From Chloroflexota bacterium (GTDB lineage: Bacteria; Chloroflexota; Limnocylindria; Limnocylindrales; CSP1-4), in the NCBI GenBank assembly GCA_021789355.1, contig JAJYJR010000031.1:1-20962 (forward strand): DNA of 20,962 nucleotides, in the 5' to 3' direction. The position numbers and the translations under genes are program-made. Within the stretch, counting starts at the first letter, position 1. Each line of letters begins with the position of its first letter. The notes beneath the pieces are model-generated. The model searched no databases. It was given only the letters and a program-made list of their open reading frames with translations, and was not told the DNA's origin. Positions 7,784 through 14,870 of the stretch are shown here, piece after piece.

Positions 7784-8406
7784 GCGCCTACTGCTCTCTG
7801 AGCGATGTCAAGTCCCGCATGAGCGGCGATGCTCCCTCGATGTCCGACGCGTGGGATACCACCATCACCGCCGCGATCACGATGGTGTCGGACCTGATCG
7901 ATCAGGAAGTCCGCCAGGTGCGCGGGCAGGGCGAGGGCTGGTCATTCCTCCCGGGCACCCCGGTGACACGCCGCTACACCGGGGCGCTGGGCGGCTCGCG
8001 CCTCGTACTCATTGACGACGCAACGGCCGTGTCCACCGTCGCGATCCTCGACCCGCAGGGCAACCTCGTGCAGACGCTCACGTCGGGCACGGACTACCTG
8101 CCGCGCCCGGTCAACACGCTGCCCATCACCGGCCTGACGCTGACCTCCGGCGTGTGGCCGTGGTACCCGGGCGGCGTCCAGGTGACCCTGACGCCGGGCT
8201 ACGGCACCGCCGTCCCGCCGAACGTGCAGGACGCTTGCATCCAGGAGGTCATCCGCGCGTACCGCGCCGGGCAGGCCGGTGAGGATGACCGGCTCGGCGT
8301 CACGCCGTTCGGCTCCGTCGTGGTGTCGCGGGCGCTCCTGAACAGCACCGTTCGCATGTTGCAGCGCTACCGCTTCGGCGCGGGCTTCCTGCGAGGGGCG
8401 TCCTGA
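7780..8406 (+). CDS. Head-tail connector (gp6/gp15-like adaptor)
   Basis: A 208-aa protein that probably forms the adaptor ring below the portal. It begins with a helical segment (MSAYCSLSDVKSRM, with ITAAITMVSDLIDQEV near residues 29-44), as seen in phage head-tail connector proteins. It then has a beta-rich middle (TPVTRRYTGALGGSRLVLID, and YLPRPVNTLPITGLTL). PPNVQDACIQEVIRAYRAG follows, and the protein ends with a C-terminal helix. This helix-beta-helix plan and the position between capsid and HK97 gp10-like genes support the call. Its ATG overlaps the previous stop (ATGA) and its own stop overlaps the next start (TGATG), so translation is likely coupled. Confidence 0.75.
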   Translation: MSAYCSLSDVKSRMSGDAPSMSDAWDTTITAAITMVSDLIDQEVRQVRGQGEGWSFLPGTPVTRRYTGALGGSRLVLIDDATAVSTVAILDPQGNLVQTLTSGTDYLPRPVNTLPITGLTLTSGVWPWYPGGVQVTLTPGYGTAVPPNVQDACIQEVIRAYRAGQAGEDDRLGVTPFGSVVVSRALLNSTVRMLQRYRFGAGFLRGAS

Positions 8407-8870
8407 TGGCTGCCCTCACCTCCCGCATCGAAGTGCTCGGCGTGGAGGAGTGCGAGGCCGCCATGACGGCCTTCAGCGAGCTTGCGCCGAAGGCGGCGAA
8501 CGCCGCGCTGAAGCCTGCCGCGAAGATCCTCGCGACCGGCATCAAGGCGCAGGCGCCGGTGGGCGCGACCGGCAGGCTGCGGGGCAGCGTGCGCTCGCTG
8601 CGCGCCTCCGGGAAGAACGTCGCGATGGCGGGCATGGGCGGCCGACTCTCCGTCGGCTATCTGGTCGGTCCGCAGAAGAAGGGCTCGAACGCCGCGCATC
8701 TCGTGATCTCCGGTCACCGCATCGTCGGCCACAAGCCCAACAAGACCGACACCGGCAAGCGGACGCGCGCCAACTCGTTCGTCTCCCGCGGTGAGGAGAT
8801 GACCTCGGGCGCCGTCGAGGCGGCCGTGGTGGCCGGGATGGCGGCCGCGATCAAGGCCGTGGCGCCATGA
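8406..8870 (+). CDS. HK97 gp10-like head-tail joining / tail completion protein
   Basis: A 154-aa protein with the look of the HK97-gp10 family, which joins head and tail. It has an N-terminal helix (ECEAAMTAFSELAPKAANAA), then AAKILATGIKAQAPVGATGR. The QAPVxTGxLR-type turn is characteristic of the family, followed by RGSVRSLRA, a basic loop and a C-terminal segment facing the lumen. Position after the adaptor and before the tail terminator candidate matches siphovirus order. It overlaps its neighbours by 1 and 4 nt. Confidence 0.8.
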   Translation: MAALTSRIEVLGVEECEAAMTAFSELAPKAANAALKPAAKILATGIKAQAPVGATGRLRGSVRSLRASGKNVAMAGMGGRLSVGYLVGPQKKGSNAAHLVISGHRIVGHKPNKTDTGKRTRANSFVSRGEEMTSGAVEAAVVAGMAAAIKAVAP

Positions 8871-9361
8871 GCGGCAGCAACATCCGCGCCATCGTGGACT
8901 ACACGGCCGCGCTCGCCGGGACGATCCAGGGCGTCCCGATGCCGTCCGGCACGACGGCGGGCGTGCGCGCCACGTTCGGCGCCGGGCAGGGGCTCTATGG
9001 CGATCCGCTGCACCCGGGCCAGCTGATCCAGCCTGCGCCGGAGGACCCGGCCGAAGCCTTCACGCACTTCTCGGACCTGCCGGATGCGCCGTCGGTCGAG
9101 TACATCACGCAGTCGGGCCTCGTGCAGTTCGAGTGGTCGGTCCCCATGCGGCTGTTCGTGCCGCGCGGCGATCCGCGGACGGTGCGGGCGACCGTGCTGC
9201 CCTTCTACAACGCCTATGAGGCAGCGTTCGTCCCGGACCCGACGCTCGGCGGCCTGTGCCTCATCTCGTACATCAAGAGCTTCCGCTTCGAGTCTCCCGC
9301 CGAGGATGACTGGTGCTGGCTCGAGATCGACCTGCATGTCACGGAGGAGGTGGCCTACTGA
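8867..9361 (+). CDS. Probable tail terminator protein
   Basis: A 164-aa protein, begun by an ATG overlapping the previous stop. It has no strong motif. The layout is an N-terminal helix (NIRAIVDYTAALAGTI), a loop region with FSDLPDAPSVEY, and beta strands GLVQFEWSVPMRLFVPRGD. RTVRATVLPFYNAYEAAFV and a C-terminal pair of strands (WCWLEIDLHVTEEV) follow. This is compatible with tail terminator/completion proteins, which usually sit just before the tail tube gene. The assignment rests mainly on gene order. Confidence 0.6.
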   Translation: MSGSNIRAIVDYTAALAGTIQGVPMPSGTTAGVRATFGAGQGLYGDPLHPGQLIQPAPEDPAEAFTHFSDLPDAPSVEYITQSGLVQFEWSVPMRLFVPRGDPRTVRATVLPFYNAYEAAFVPDPTLGGLCLISYIKSFRFESPAEDDWCWLEIDLHVTEEVAY

Positions 9362-9543
9362 TGGAGCCCATCGAAGAGACGCGCCTCGGTCGGCCGTACT
9401 TCCGCTGTCCCGTCTGTCCGTTCGGCGTCATCGACAACCGGGAGACGGTCGCCGCGCACATCCACGACCACGACCCGCATCCGACGATCGAGGACCGCCT
9501 CAACCCACCGCCTGAACCCAAGCCGAAGCGCACGAAGGAGTAA
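9361..9543 (+). CDS. Small C2H2-type zinc-finger protein
   Basis: A 60-aa protein whose ATG shares a base with the previous stop. Residues 16-37 carry CPVC, then 13 residues, then HIHDH, which is a CxxC-x13-HxxxH layout able to bind zinc as a C2H2 finger. The tail is Pro/Lys-rich and basic (PPPEPKPKRTKE). Such a finger usually binds DNA, RNA or protein; in a late structural operon it could be a virion-assembly or host-directed factor. The gene sits between the tail terminator and decoration-like genes. Zinc-finger reading is from the motif alone. Confidence 0.7.
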   Translation: MEPIEETRLGRPYFRCPVCPFGVIDNRETVAAHIHDHDPHPTIEDRLNPPPEPKPKRTKE

Positions 9544-9545
9544 GC

Positions 9546-9917
9546 ATGACCGCTACCGCGCTCCCCATCATCTCGCCGCTCGGGTCGTACCCGTCACTGC
9601 CGATCGCGGCGACGGGTGCCGACTTCGTGTTCACGGCGGCGGACGTCTCGAACGGCAACAGCTTCGTCAGCACCGGCCGCGAGCTGCTGCTCGTGCAGAA
9701 CAGCGGCGCCTCGGCCTACACGGTGACGATCACCTCCGTCGCCGACTCCCTCAGCCGGACCGGCGACATCACGACGTACAGCGTCGGCGCCGGCCTGTTC
9801 AGCATGTTCGGGCCGTTCTACCAGTCCGGGTGGAAGCAGTCGGACGGCACGGTCCACGTCACGGCGTCGAACGCGGCGGTCCTGCTCGCCGTCGTTCGCC
9901 TGCCCTCGGTCCCGTAG
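9546..9917 (+). CDS. Decoration-like / virion-associated beta protein
   Basis: A 123-aa protein starting at the ATG at 9546 after AAGGAG (9535-9540). It is beta-rich and lacks charge clusters, with ADVSNGNSFVSTGRELLLVQ (32-51), NSGASAYTVTITSVAD, RTGDITTYSVGAG and FGPFYQSGW. This pattern is common in small proteins in phage structural operons that are annotated as hypothetical or as capsid decoration or fibre-like. The ordered strand pattern and the location suggest a virion surface protein. I cannot name a characterised homologue. Confidence 0.65.
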   Translation: MTATALPIISPLGSYPSLPIAATGADFVFTAADVSNGNSFVSTGRELLLVQNSGASAYTVTITSVADSLSRTGDITTYSVGAGLFSMFGPFYQSGWKQSDGTVHVTASNAAVLLAVVRLPSVP

Positions 9918-9939
9918 CGGGAGCCAACCTCAACTGACC

Positions 9940-9989
9940 CGGTTCGAGTGCGAGTGAGAACCGACGTCAGCAGCCCGACTCGCAGGGAG
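9940..9989 (+). promoter_or_regulatory. Loop-complement RNA element, copy 3 (tail tube leader)
   Basis: This fills the 77-nt gap before the tail tube gene. Stem I is CGGTTC (9940-9945) / GAACCG (9958-9963) with the same 12-nt loop GAGTGCGAGTGA (9946-9957). ACTCGC (9978-9983) follows after 14 nt and is complementary to GCGAGT (9950-9955). CCC (9974-9976) faces GGG (9985-9987), part of the ribosome site GGGAG (9985-9989). Two stem pairs that are G-C and C-G in copy 2 are both T-A here, so pairing is kept while sequence changes. Confidence 0.75.
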
Positions 9990-9994
9990 AGCAC

Positions 9995-10429
9995 ATGGCA
10001 TCAGTTGGTGTTGCGGGTCCCGGCTGGTTGCTCCAGCACGGGACGAGCGGGTCGGGTCCCTGGACGACCCTGACCGAAGTCAAGGACATCAAGGGACCGG
10101 CGCAGTCCCTTGAGACCGACGAGATCACGAACCAGTCCAGCCCGAACTTCTACAAGGAGTTCATCGCCACCGTGCTCGACGGCGGCGATGTCACGTTCCA
10201 GTGCGTGCTCGTCCCGGGTGACGCGACGCAGGACAGCGTGAGCGGTCTCCTCTCGTGGATGCAGGGTCGCGGACTGCAGTACTGGCAGCTCGTGCCGCCG
10301 GGCACGTACAGCTCGCACGTCTCGTCCTTCCAGGCCTACGTCACCAAGTGGGACACGGGCGAGCCGGTCGCGAAGCACGCCACGCTCGACGTGACGCTGC
10401 GGATCACCGGACCCGTCACCACCGCGTAG
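9995..10429 (+). CDS. Major tail tube protein
   Basis: A 144-aa protein that probably polymerises into the tail tube. The ATG at 9995 follows GGGAGA (9985-9990). The sequence fits the lambda-type tail tube family: SLETDEITNQSSPNFYKEFI (39-58), then GGDVTFQCVLVPGD, followed by a helix-like segment DSVSGLLSWMQGRG, QYWQLVPPG and a long C-terminal strand pair ending ATLDVTLRITGP. Length and position before the tail assembly chaperone agree. With the capsid protein it should be the most abundant virion protein, and both are preceded by the same RNA element. Confidence 0.85.
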   Translation: MASVGVAGPGWLLQHGTSGSGPWTTLTEVKDIKGPAQSLETDEITNQSSPNFYKEFIATVLDGGDVTFQCVLVPGDATQDSVSGLLSWMQGRGLQYWQLVPPGTYSSHVSSFQAYVTKWDTGEPVAKHATLDVTLRITGPVTTA

Positions 10430-10444
10430 CCGGGACTGGCCAGC

Positions 10445-10657
10445 ATGGCCTACCCCGCGCACTCGCTCATCGTCTGGCGGCACAACGGCCAGGGCGACAC
10501 GGCCGAGGAGATCCTCGCCGCCGTGCTGGAGCACCTGCGCGCCCTGAACCGCGAGGACGAGACGAAGGCGCGGGAACTGTCGCTCGCCATCACGCACATC
10601 GAGGAGGGCTCGCACTGGCTGCGCGCCCTCGCTGAACGAACCGGGAGGTCAGCATGA
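10445..10657 (+). CDS. Acb2/Tad1-hairpin-like small protein (possible anti-CBASS)
   Basis: A 70-aa, mostly helical protein. The N-terminal part is HSLIVWRHNGQGDTAEEI. A helix to residue 35 is followed by a charged turn (NREDETKARE) and SLAITHIEEGSHWLRALAER (46-65). The pattern R/E-x-SLA-x-T-x-I/L-E-x-G/A-x-x-W resembles the second helix of the Acb2-type hairpin domain, whose phage members soak up cyclic oligonucleotide signals of CBASS and related immune systems. Length also fits. This is a resemblance by eye, and ligand-binding residues cannot be confirmed. It lies between tail tube and tail chaperone genes with only a weak ribosome site (GGGACTGG), so it should be made late. Otherwise it would be a small helical tail-operon protein of unknown role. 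Confidence 0.5.
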   Translation: MAYPAHSLIVWRHNGQGDTAEEILAAVLEHLRALNREDETKARELSLAITHIEEGSHWLRALAERTGRSA

Positions 10658-11115
10658 CCGCGAAGAAGGCAACCGTCTCCGAGTTCCCGCGCGCCACGCG
10701 GGACGACATCCTGAACATGGAGGACCGCATCCGCGAGCTGGTGCAGGTGCCGCAGTGGAAGCGGTCCATCTGGATCCGCTCGATGACCGGCACGGAGCGC
10801 GACCGCTACGAGTCGGCGGGCATCAAGTGGACCAAGGACGCGAAGGGCGGCCTCGAGATCGAGGGCCTGAACACCGACTACGTCCGCGCCCGCCTCGTCG
10901 CCATGACGGCGGTGGACGACGACTGGGCCAACCTGTTCAGCGAGCGGGACGTGCTCCTGCTCGGGCAGCGCAACGGCGCGGCGCTCGACCTGCTCTTCAC
11001 CGTCGCCAAACGGCTCTCCGGCCTCAGCGATGAGGACGTGGACAAGCTGGTGGACGGCCTGGGAAAAGGGCCGAGCGACGGTTCTGGTTCCGACTCGCCC
11101 GAGACCTCGGCATGA
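10654..11115 (+). CDS. Tail assembly chaperone, short form (G-like)
   Basis: A 153-aa acidic, helical protein that in siphoviruses binds the tape measure during tail assembly. Features include VQVPQWKRSIWIRSMTGTE (31-49), DRYESAGIKW and a helical C-terminal part LLLGQRNGAALDLLFTVAKR typical of phage tail chaperone N-parts. It then has a low-complexity tail after the slippery site (GPSDGSGSDSPETSA). Its ATG overlaps the previous stop. The reading frame continues by -1 frameshifting into the next ORF, as in lambda G/GT. Confidence 0.85.
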   Translation: MTAKKATVSEFPRATRDDILNMEDRIRELVQVPQWKRSIWIRSMTGTERDRYESAGIKWTKDAKGGLEIEGLNTDYVRARLVAMTAVDDDWANLFSERDVLLLGQRNGAALDLLFTVAKRLSGLSDEDVDKLVDGLGKGPSDGSGSDSPETSA

Positions 11116-11273
11116 GCGTCGCCCGCTGTCAGCGCGAGATCAGCTCCCGCGAGTTCGCGGAGTGGATCGCCTTCTACGTCCTGGAGGCGCAGGAAGCCGA
11201 CCCGAACCGCGAGCCGACGCCTGACGCGCTGAACGCGAAGATGGGCGCGTTCCTCGCGCGGCACCGGGGCTGA
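10654..11273 (+). CDS. Tail assembly chaperone, long form by -1 frameshift (GT-like)
   Basis: Ribosomes slipping back one base at GGGAAAA (11061-11067) leave the zero frame after codon 138 and read 68 more residues to the TGA at 11271-11273, giving about 206 aa. The -1 frame is open from the slippery site, and its sequence fits a tail-chaperone T part: FWFRLARDLGMSVARCQ, then ISSREFAEWIAFYVLEA. The internal ATG at 11112 lies in the middle of this conserved block, so an independent gene is less likely than the fusion. The tape measure gene starts directly after, as expected. Confidence 0.8.
11061..11067 (+). other. -1 ribosomal frameshift slippery site
   Basis: GGGAAAA read as G GGA AAA in the zero frame matches the X XXY YYZ rule, and differs from the lambda site GGGAAAG only in the last base. 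The following AGG is also G-rich. The -1 frame leads into the T-like extension. Confidence 0.8.
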
Positions 11274-11274
11274 C

Positions 11275-14028
11275 ATGGCGTTCATCGGCGAGCTGCTCGT
11301 CGTCCTGGGCGCGAACATCGCGCCCCTCACGGCCGGCATGGCGAAAGCCAAGGCCGACGTGGCGGGCTTCGGCTCTTCGGCCGAGTCTTCCTTGTCGAAC
11401 GTCACCAGGACACTCGGGCTCGCCGGTGCCGCCATCGCTGGTGGTACGGCCATCATCGGCGCGGCTGGCATCAAGATGGCGACCGACTTTCAGGCGCAGA
11501 TGGAGCAGGCGCACACACAAGCCGGGGCGACGCAGGCAGAGGTGGCGCGACAGTCGCAGGCCATCCTGCAGATGGCGACGCAACTCCCGCAGTCGCCTCA
11601 GCAGATCGCTCAGGGCTACTTCTACGTCGCCAGCGCCCAACTGAAGGGCGCTGAAGCCACGAACGTGCTGAAGGCCGCGTCCGAGGGCGCGGCCATGAGC
11701 GGCGCAGATGAGGCGCAGACGGTCAAGGCGCTCATTGCCGCCCACCAGTCGGGCGTCAAGGGCATCACCGATTACTCGCAGGCAATGGGCGTGCTGAACG
11801 GCATCGTGGGCAGCGGGTCCATGACCATGCAGGACCTCGTCGATGCCCTCGGAACCGGAGTGTTGTCTACCGCCAAGAACTACGGCGTCACGATCCAGTC
11901 GGTCGGCGCCGCGCTCGCGTCGATGACCGATCAGGGCATCCCCGCCGTGGACGCGGCGAACCGCATCAACTCTGCAATGCGCCTGATGGCTGCCCCGACG
12001 GCGCAGGCCACCAAGCTCTTCCAGTCGGTCGGCATGTCGCAACTGCAGATGGCTCAGGACATGCGCAAGGGCGGCATGTTGCTCGCGTTGCAGGATCTGG
12101 AGGCGCATCTCAAATCGGCGGGGCTTGACGCAAATCAGACGGCCGCGTTCATCGCCCGGGCGTTCGGCGGGAAGCAGTCCACGGCCATCCTGACGCTGAT
12201 GGGGAACCTTGGGCTCTACGAACAGAAGCAGGTGGCAGTCAACAAGGCGTCAAGCGACTTCGCCTCCAGTTATGCCGCCTACCAGCAGTCCACGGAGGCG
12301 CAGGCGGCCGAGCTGAAGTCGAGCATCCAGGTCCTGATGATCGCCATCGGGCAGGGCCTGCTCCCCGCCGTCAATCAGGTCATGCACGTCCTCTCGCCGA
12401 TCATCTCCGGCATCGCCATGTGGGCGCAGGCGAACCCGAAGGCGGCGGCGACCATCCTCATGATCGTCGGCGGTCTCGGCGCGCTCGCGGCGTCGCTGCT
12501 TATCCTCGGCCCGCTGTTCGGCGCACTCGCGGGCGGCGTCGGGCTCGTCGTCACCGCCGGGGAGGCGCTGGCCGTCGCCTTCGGCCTCGTGGACGCGGCG
12601 GCTGTCCCGGCGGAGGCGGCGGCCGCGGCGGCGTTCCTGCCGGTGATCGCGGTGATCGCGCTGGTCGGCGCAGCGGTGCTCCTGCTCGTCACGCACTGGC
12701 AGGACTTCCAGCGCGGCGTCGCAATCGTCATCCAGGCCGTGGTGAACGTCCTCAAGGCGTTCGTCGGCATCGTCGGCACGATGGCGCAGATGTTCCTCAA
12801 CGTGTGGCTCGCACCCGTCCGGGCGCTGAACGACCTGCTCGGCGGACTTCCGGCGCGGATCTTCGGGCCGTTCGTCAACGGCTTCGAGAACCTCGCCATC
12901 AACGCTGCCAAGGGCTTCCTCAACATCTTCGGCCAGATCCCGGCCAAGGTCGCGGGCATCCTCGCGAAGATCCCCGGCATCAGCCTGCTCGGTGGCGTCT
13001 TCAGCAACCTCGGCGGCATCGCGAGCAACGTCGCCGGAACGGTCGGCGGCGTGGTCGGCTCCATCACCGGCGGCGGGCGCGCCGCAGCCGCTCCGGTCCT
13101 GAGCGATCAGCGACTGTTCGCCGCTGCGCGGGCGGGTGCCGCGACGGCGTCTGCGACAACGTCTGCGACGGATATGGCCGCGACCACCGGCACGCTCTCC
13201 AAGGCCATTCAGGATGCGCTGTCAGGGACCAGCACCAAGTCGAGCGGCGGTGGCGGGTCGGTGGCGCTGCCGCCCGCCGTCTCCGCAGGCACGACGGCGC
13301 TCGCGCAGTCGGACGCGCTCAAGAAGGCGCAGGAGCAGTTGGCGCTGGCGCAGGCGAAGGCGGCCGGGGCGAACACCACGGCCATGACCGCCACGGACAA
13401 GGTGACCAACGCGCAGGATGCCCTGACCCTCGCCACGGCGAAGCTCAAGGACGCCCGGACGCGCCTCGCCGCCGCGGAGGATGCGCACTACAAGACGGCG
13501 GCGGCCCGCCAGACGGCCATCGACAAGGCGCAGGCGGCCGTCAAGGCGGCCGAGAACAACCTGGAGATCGCCAACACGAAGCTCGCCACCGCGCGCACCG
13601 AGGCGGCGACGGCTGCCAGCAAGGCGAGCAAGACGGCCACCACGGCCGTGTCCTCCCCGGCGCTCGACGCGATCTTCAACCAGGGCGCCGCGATGCTCGG
13701 CGGCATCTCGACGTTCAACGTCGGCGGCGTGCCACTGACCACGGGCGCGACCACCTCCGCCGCGTCGGTGGCCTCGGCGAGCGCCACCACGGCGATGGCG
13801 CCGGCCCCGACCGCAGCGACCGGCCCGACGGCCGCCGATCAGGTCGTCACGCTGCTACAGCAGATGCTCGCCGCGCTGCGCCAGACGCGCCCGCTGGTGG
13901 AGAACATGACCATCAACAACCCGGAGCGCGAGCCCGCCGGGCGCTCGATCGCGGATGAGCTGCGGGCGGTCGGGCAGCTCGGGCTCGGCTCCACCACGCT
14001 GCCCGTGCTGGCGGGAGGTCACTCGTGA
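11275..14028 (+). CDS. Tape measure protein
   Basis: A 917-aa protein that sets tail length and passes into or near the host membrane at infection. At about 1.5 Å per residue (the usual ruler relation) it predicts a tail near 135-140 nm. The start MAFIGELLVVLGANIAPLTA and the following helical region are typical. An early hydrophobic segment (about 50-70) is followed by a TP901-core-like region, residues about 75-330 (FQAQMEQAHTQAGATQAEVA, then GYFYVASAQLKGAEATNVLK). Long hydrophobic stretches lie at about 390-470 and a HWQDFQRG segment near 475. A Gly-rich region and an Ala/Lys coiled coil at about 676-795 precede a C-terminal helix (ADQVVTLLQQMLAALRQTRP). It lies directly after the chaperone pair, with 1 nt between the chaperone stop and this ATG. 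Confidence 0.93.
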   Translation: MAFIGELLVVLGANIAPLTAGMAKAKADVAGFGSSAESSLSNVTRTLGLAGAAIAGGTAIIGAAGIKMATDFQAQMEQAHTQAGATQAEVARQSQAILQMATQLPQSPQQIAQGYFYVASAQLKGAEATNVLKAASEGAAMSGADEAQTVKALIAAHQSGVKGITDYSQAMGVLNGIVGSGSMTMQDLVDALGTGVLSTAKNYGVTIQSVGAALASMTDQGIPAVDAANRINSAMRLMAAPTAQATKLFQSVGMSQLQMAQDMRKGGMLLALQDLEAHLKSAGLDANQTAAFIARAFGGKQSTAILTLMGNLGLYEQKQVAVNKASSDFASSYAAYQQSTEAQAAELKSSIQVLMIAIGQGLLPAVNQVMHVLSPIISGIAMWAQANPKAAATILMIVGGLGALAASLLILGPLFGALAGGVGLVVTAGEALAVAFGLVDAAAVPAEAAAAAAFLPVIAVIALVGAAVLLLVTHWQDFQRGVAIVIQAVVNVLKAFVGIVGTMAQMFLNVWLAPVRALNDLLGGLPARIFGPFVNGFENLAINAAKGFLNIFGQIPAKVAGILAKIPGISLLGGVFSNLGGIASNVAGTVGGVVGSITGGGRAAAAPVLSDQRLFAAARAGAATASATTSATDMAATTGTLSKAIQDALSGTSTKSSGGGGSVALPPAVSAGTTALAQSDALKKAQEQLALAQAKAAGANTTAMTATDKVTNAQDALTLATAKLKDARTRLAAAEDAHYKTAAARQTAIDKAQAAVKAAENNLEIANTKLATARTEAATAASKASKTATTAVSSPALDAIFNQGAAMLGGISTFNVGGVPLTTGATTSAASVASASATTAMAPAPTAATGPTAADQVVTLLQQMLAALRQTRPLVENMTINNPEREPAGRSIADELRAVGQLGLGSTTLPVLAGGHS

Positions 14029-14858
14029 GCGCGACTGGCGGCACCTTCGCGTGGACGGACGACGCGGGCGTGATGCACTCGCTTGACCGCCCGGGGTTGC
14101 GCGCGCGGACGCTGACCAACCTGTACTCGACGCCGCCGCTGCGTGGCGAGGACGTGGTGATCGCGTCCTACCCCGGCGAGTGGTGGATCGAGAAGCAGCA
14201 CAGCGCGCGTCGCATCGACCTGGAGCTGCTGATCTATGACCAGCAGGGCGTGCTCTCCAACGTCTACAACACGCTGCAGGAGCTGACACAGGCGTTCGGC
14301 ATCCACACGCAGGGCACGCTCACCCACTACCGGCCCGACGGCACCATCGTCTCCGCGTCGGCGCAGATCAACTCGTGGACCAGCCCGCGCACCGATAACG
14401 GACCATTCCAGCCGGTGCAGCAGACGCCGCAGGGCATCTGGTACGTCGCCGTGGCGCCCTTCAACCTCGCCGACCCCTACTTCTACGGCGCGACCGTGAC
14501 CACCGGGCCGACGGACATCTCGTCCGGTTCGGCAGTGCAGACGGTCACGAACAGCGGCACCGTGCGCGGCTGGAAGCCGGTCTTCACCATCGCCGGTCCC
14601 GCCACCTCGCCGAAGATCACGAACGCCGCGAACGGCTGGACGCTGCAGGTGCTCGTCACCGTGCCGTCCGGCCAGTCGCTCGTCGTGGACTGCGGCGCGT
14701 GGACGGCGCTGCTCAACGGCACGTCCGTCATCGGCTCCGTGATCCACTCGGGCGGGTTCCCGTTCCTGATGTTGGAGCCCGGCTCCAATCCGCTCACCGT
14801 CACCGGCGGCTCGACGGGGGCGACCTTCACGACGCAGTTCGCGTCGCCGTACCTGTGA
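14025..14858 (+). CDS. Distal tail (Dit-like) protein
   Basis: A 277-aa protein beginning with GTG at 14025 within the tape measure stop, preceded by GGGAGGT (14013-14019). Dit proteins form the ring joining tail tube to the tip. Supporting features: an N-terminal beta region (GGTFAWTDDAGVMHSL), GEDVVIASYPGEWWIEKQHS, RRIDLELLIYDQQG, a helix VYNTLQELTQAFG and then the strands expected of a Dit galectin-like C-terminal domain (VFTIAGPATSPKITNAANGW). Position after the tape measure supports this. The fold assignment is by eye and gene order. Confidence 0.75.
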   Translation: MSATGGTFAWTDDAGVMHSLDRPGLRARTLTNLYSTPPLRGEDVVIASYPGEWWIEKQHSARRIDLELLIYDQQGVLSNVYNTLQELTQAFGIHTQGTLTHYRPDGTIVSASAQINSWTSPRTDNGPFQPVQQTPQGIWYVAVAPFNLADPYFYGATVTTGPTDISSGSAVQTVTNSGTVRGWKPVFTIAGPATSPKITNAANGWTLQVLVTVPSGQSLVVDCGAWTALLNGTSVIGSVIHSGGFPFLMLEPGSNPLTVTGGSTGATFTTQFASPYL

Positions 14859-14870
14859 GGGAGTGTGCTG

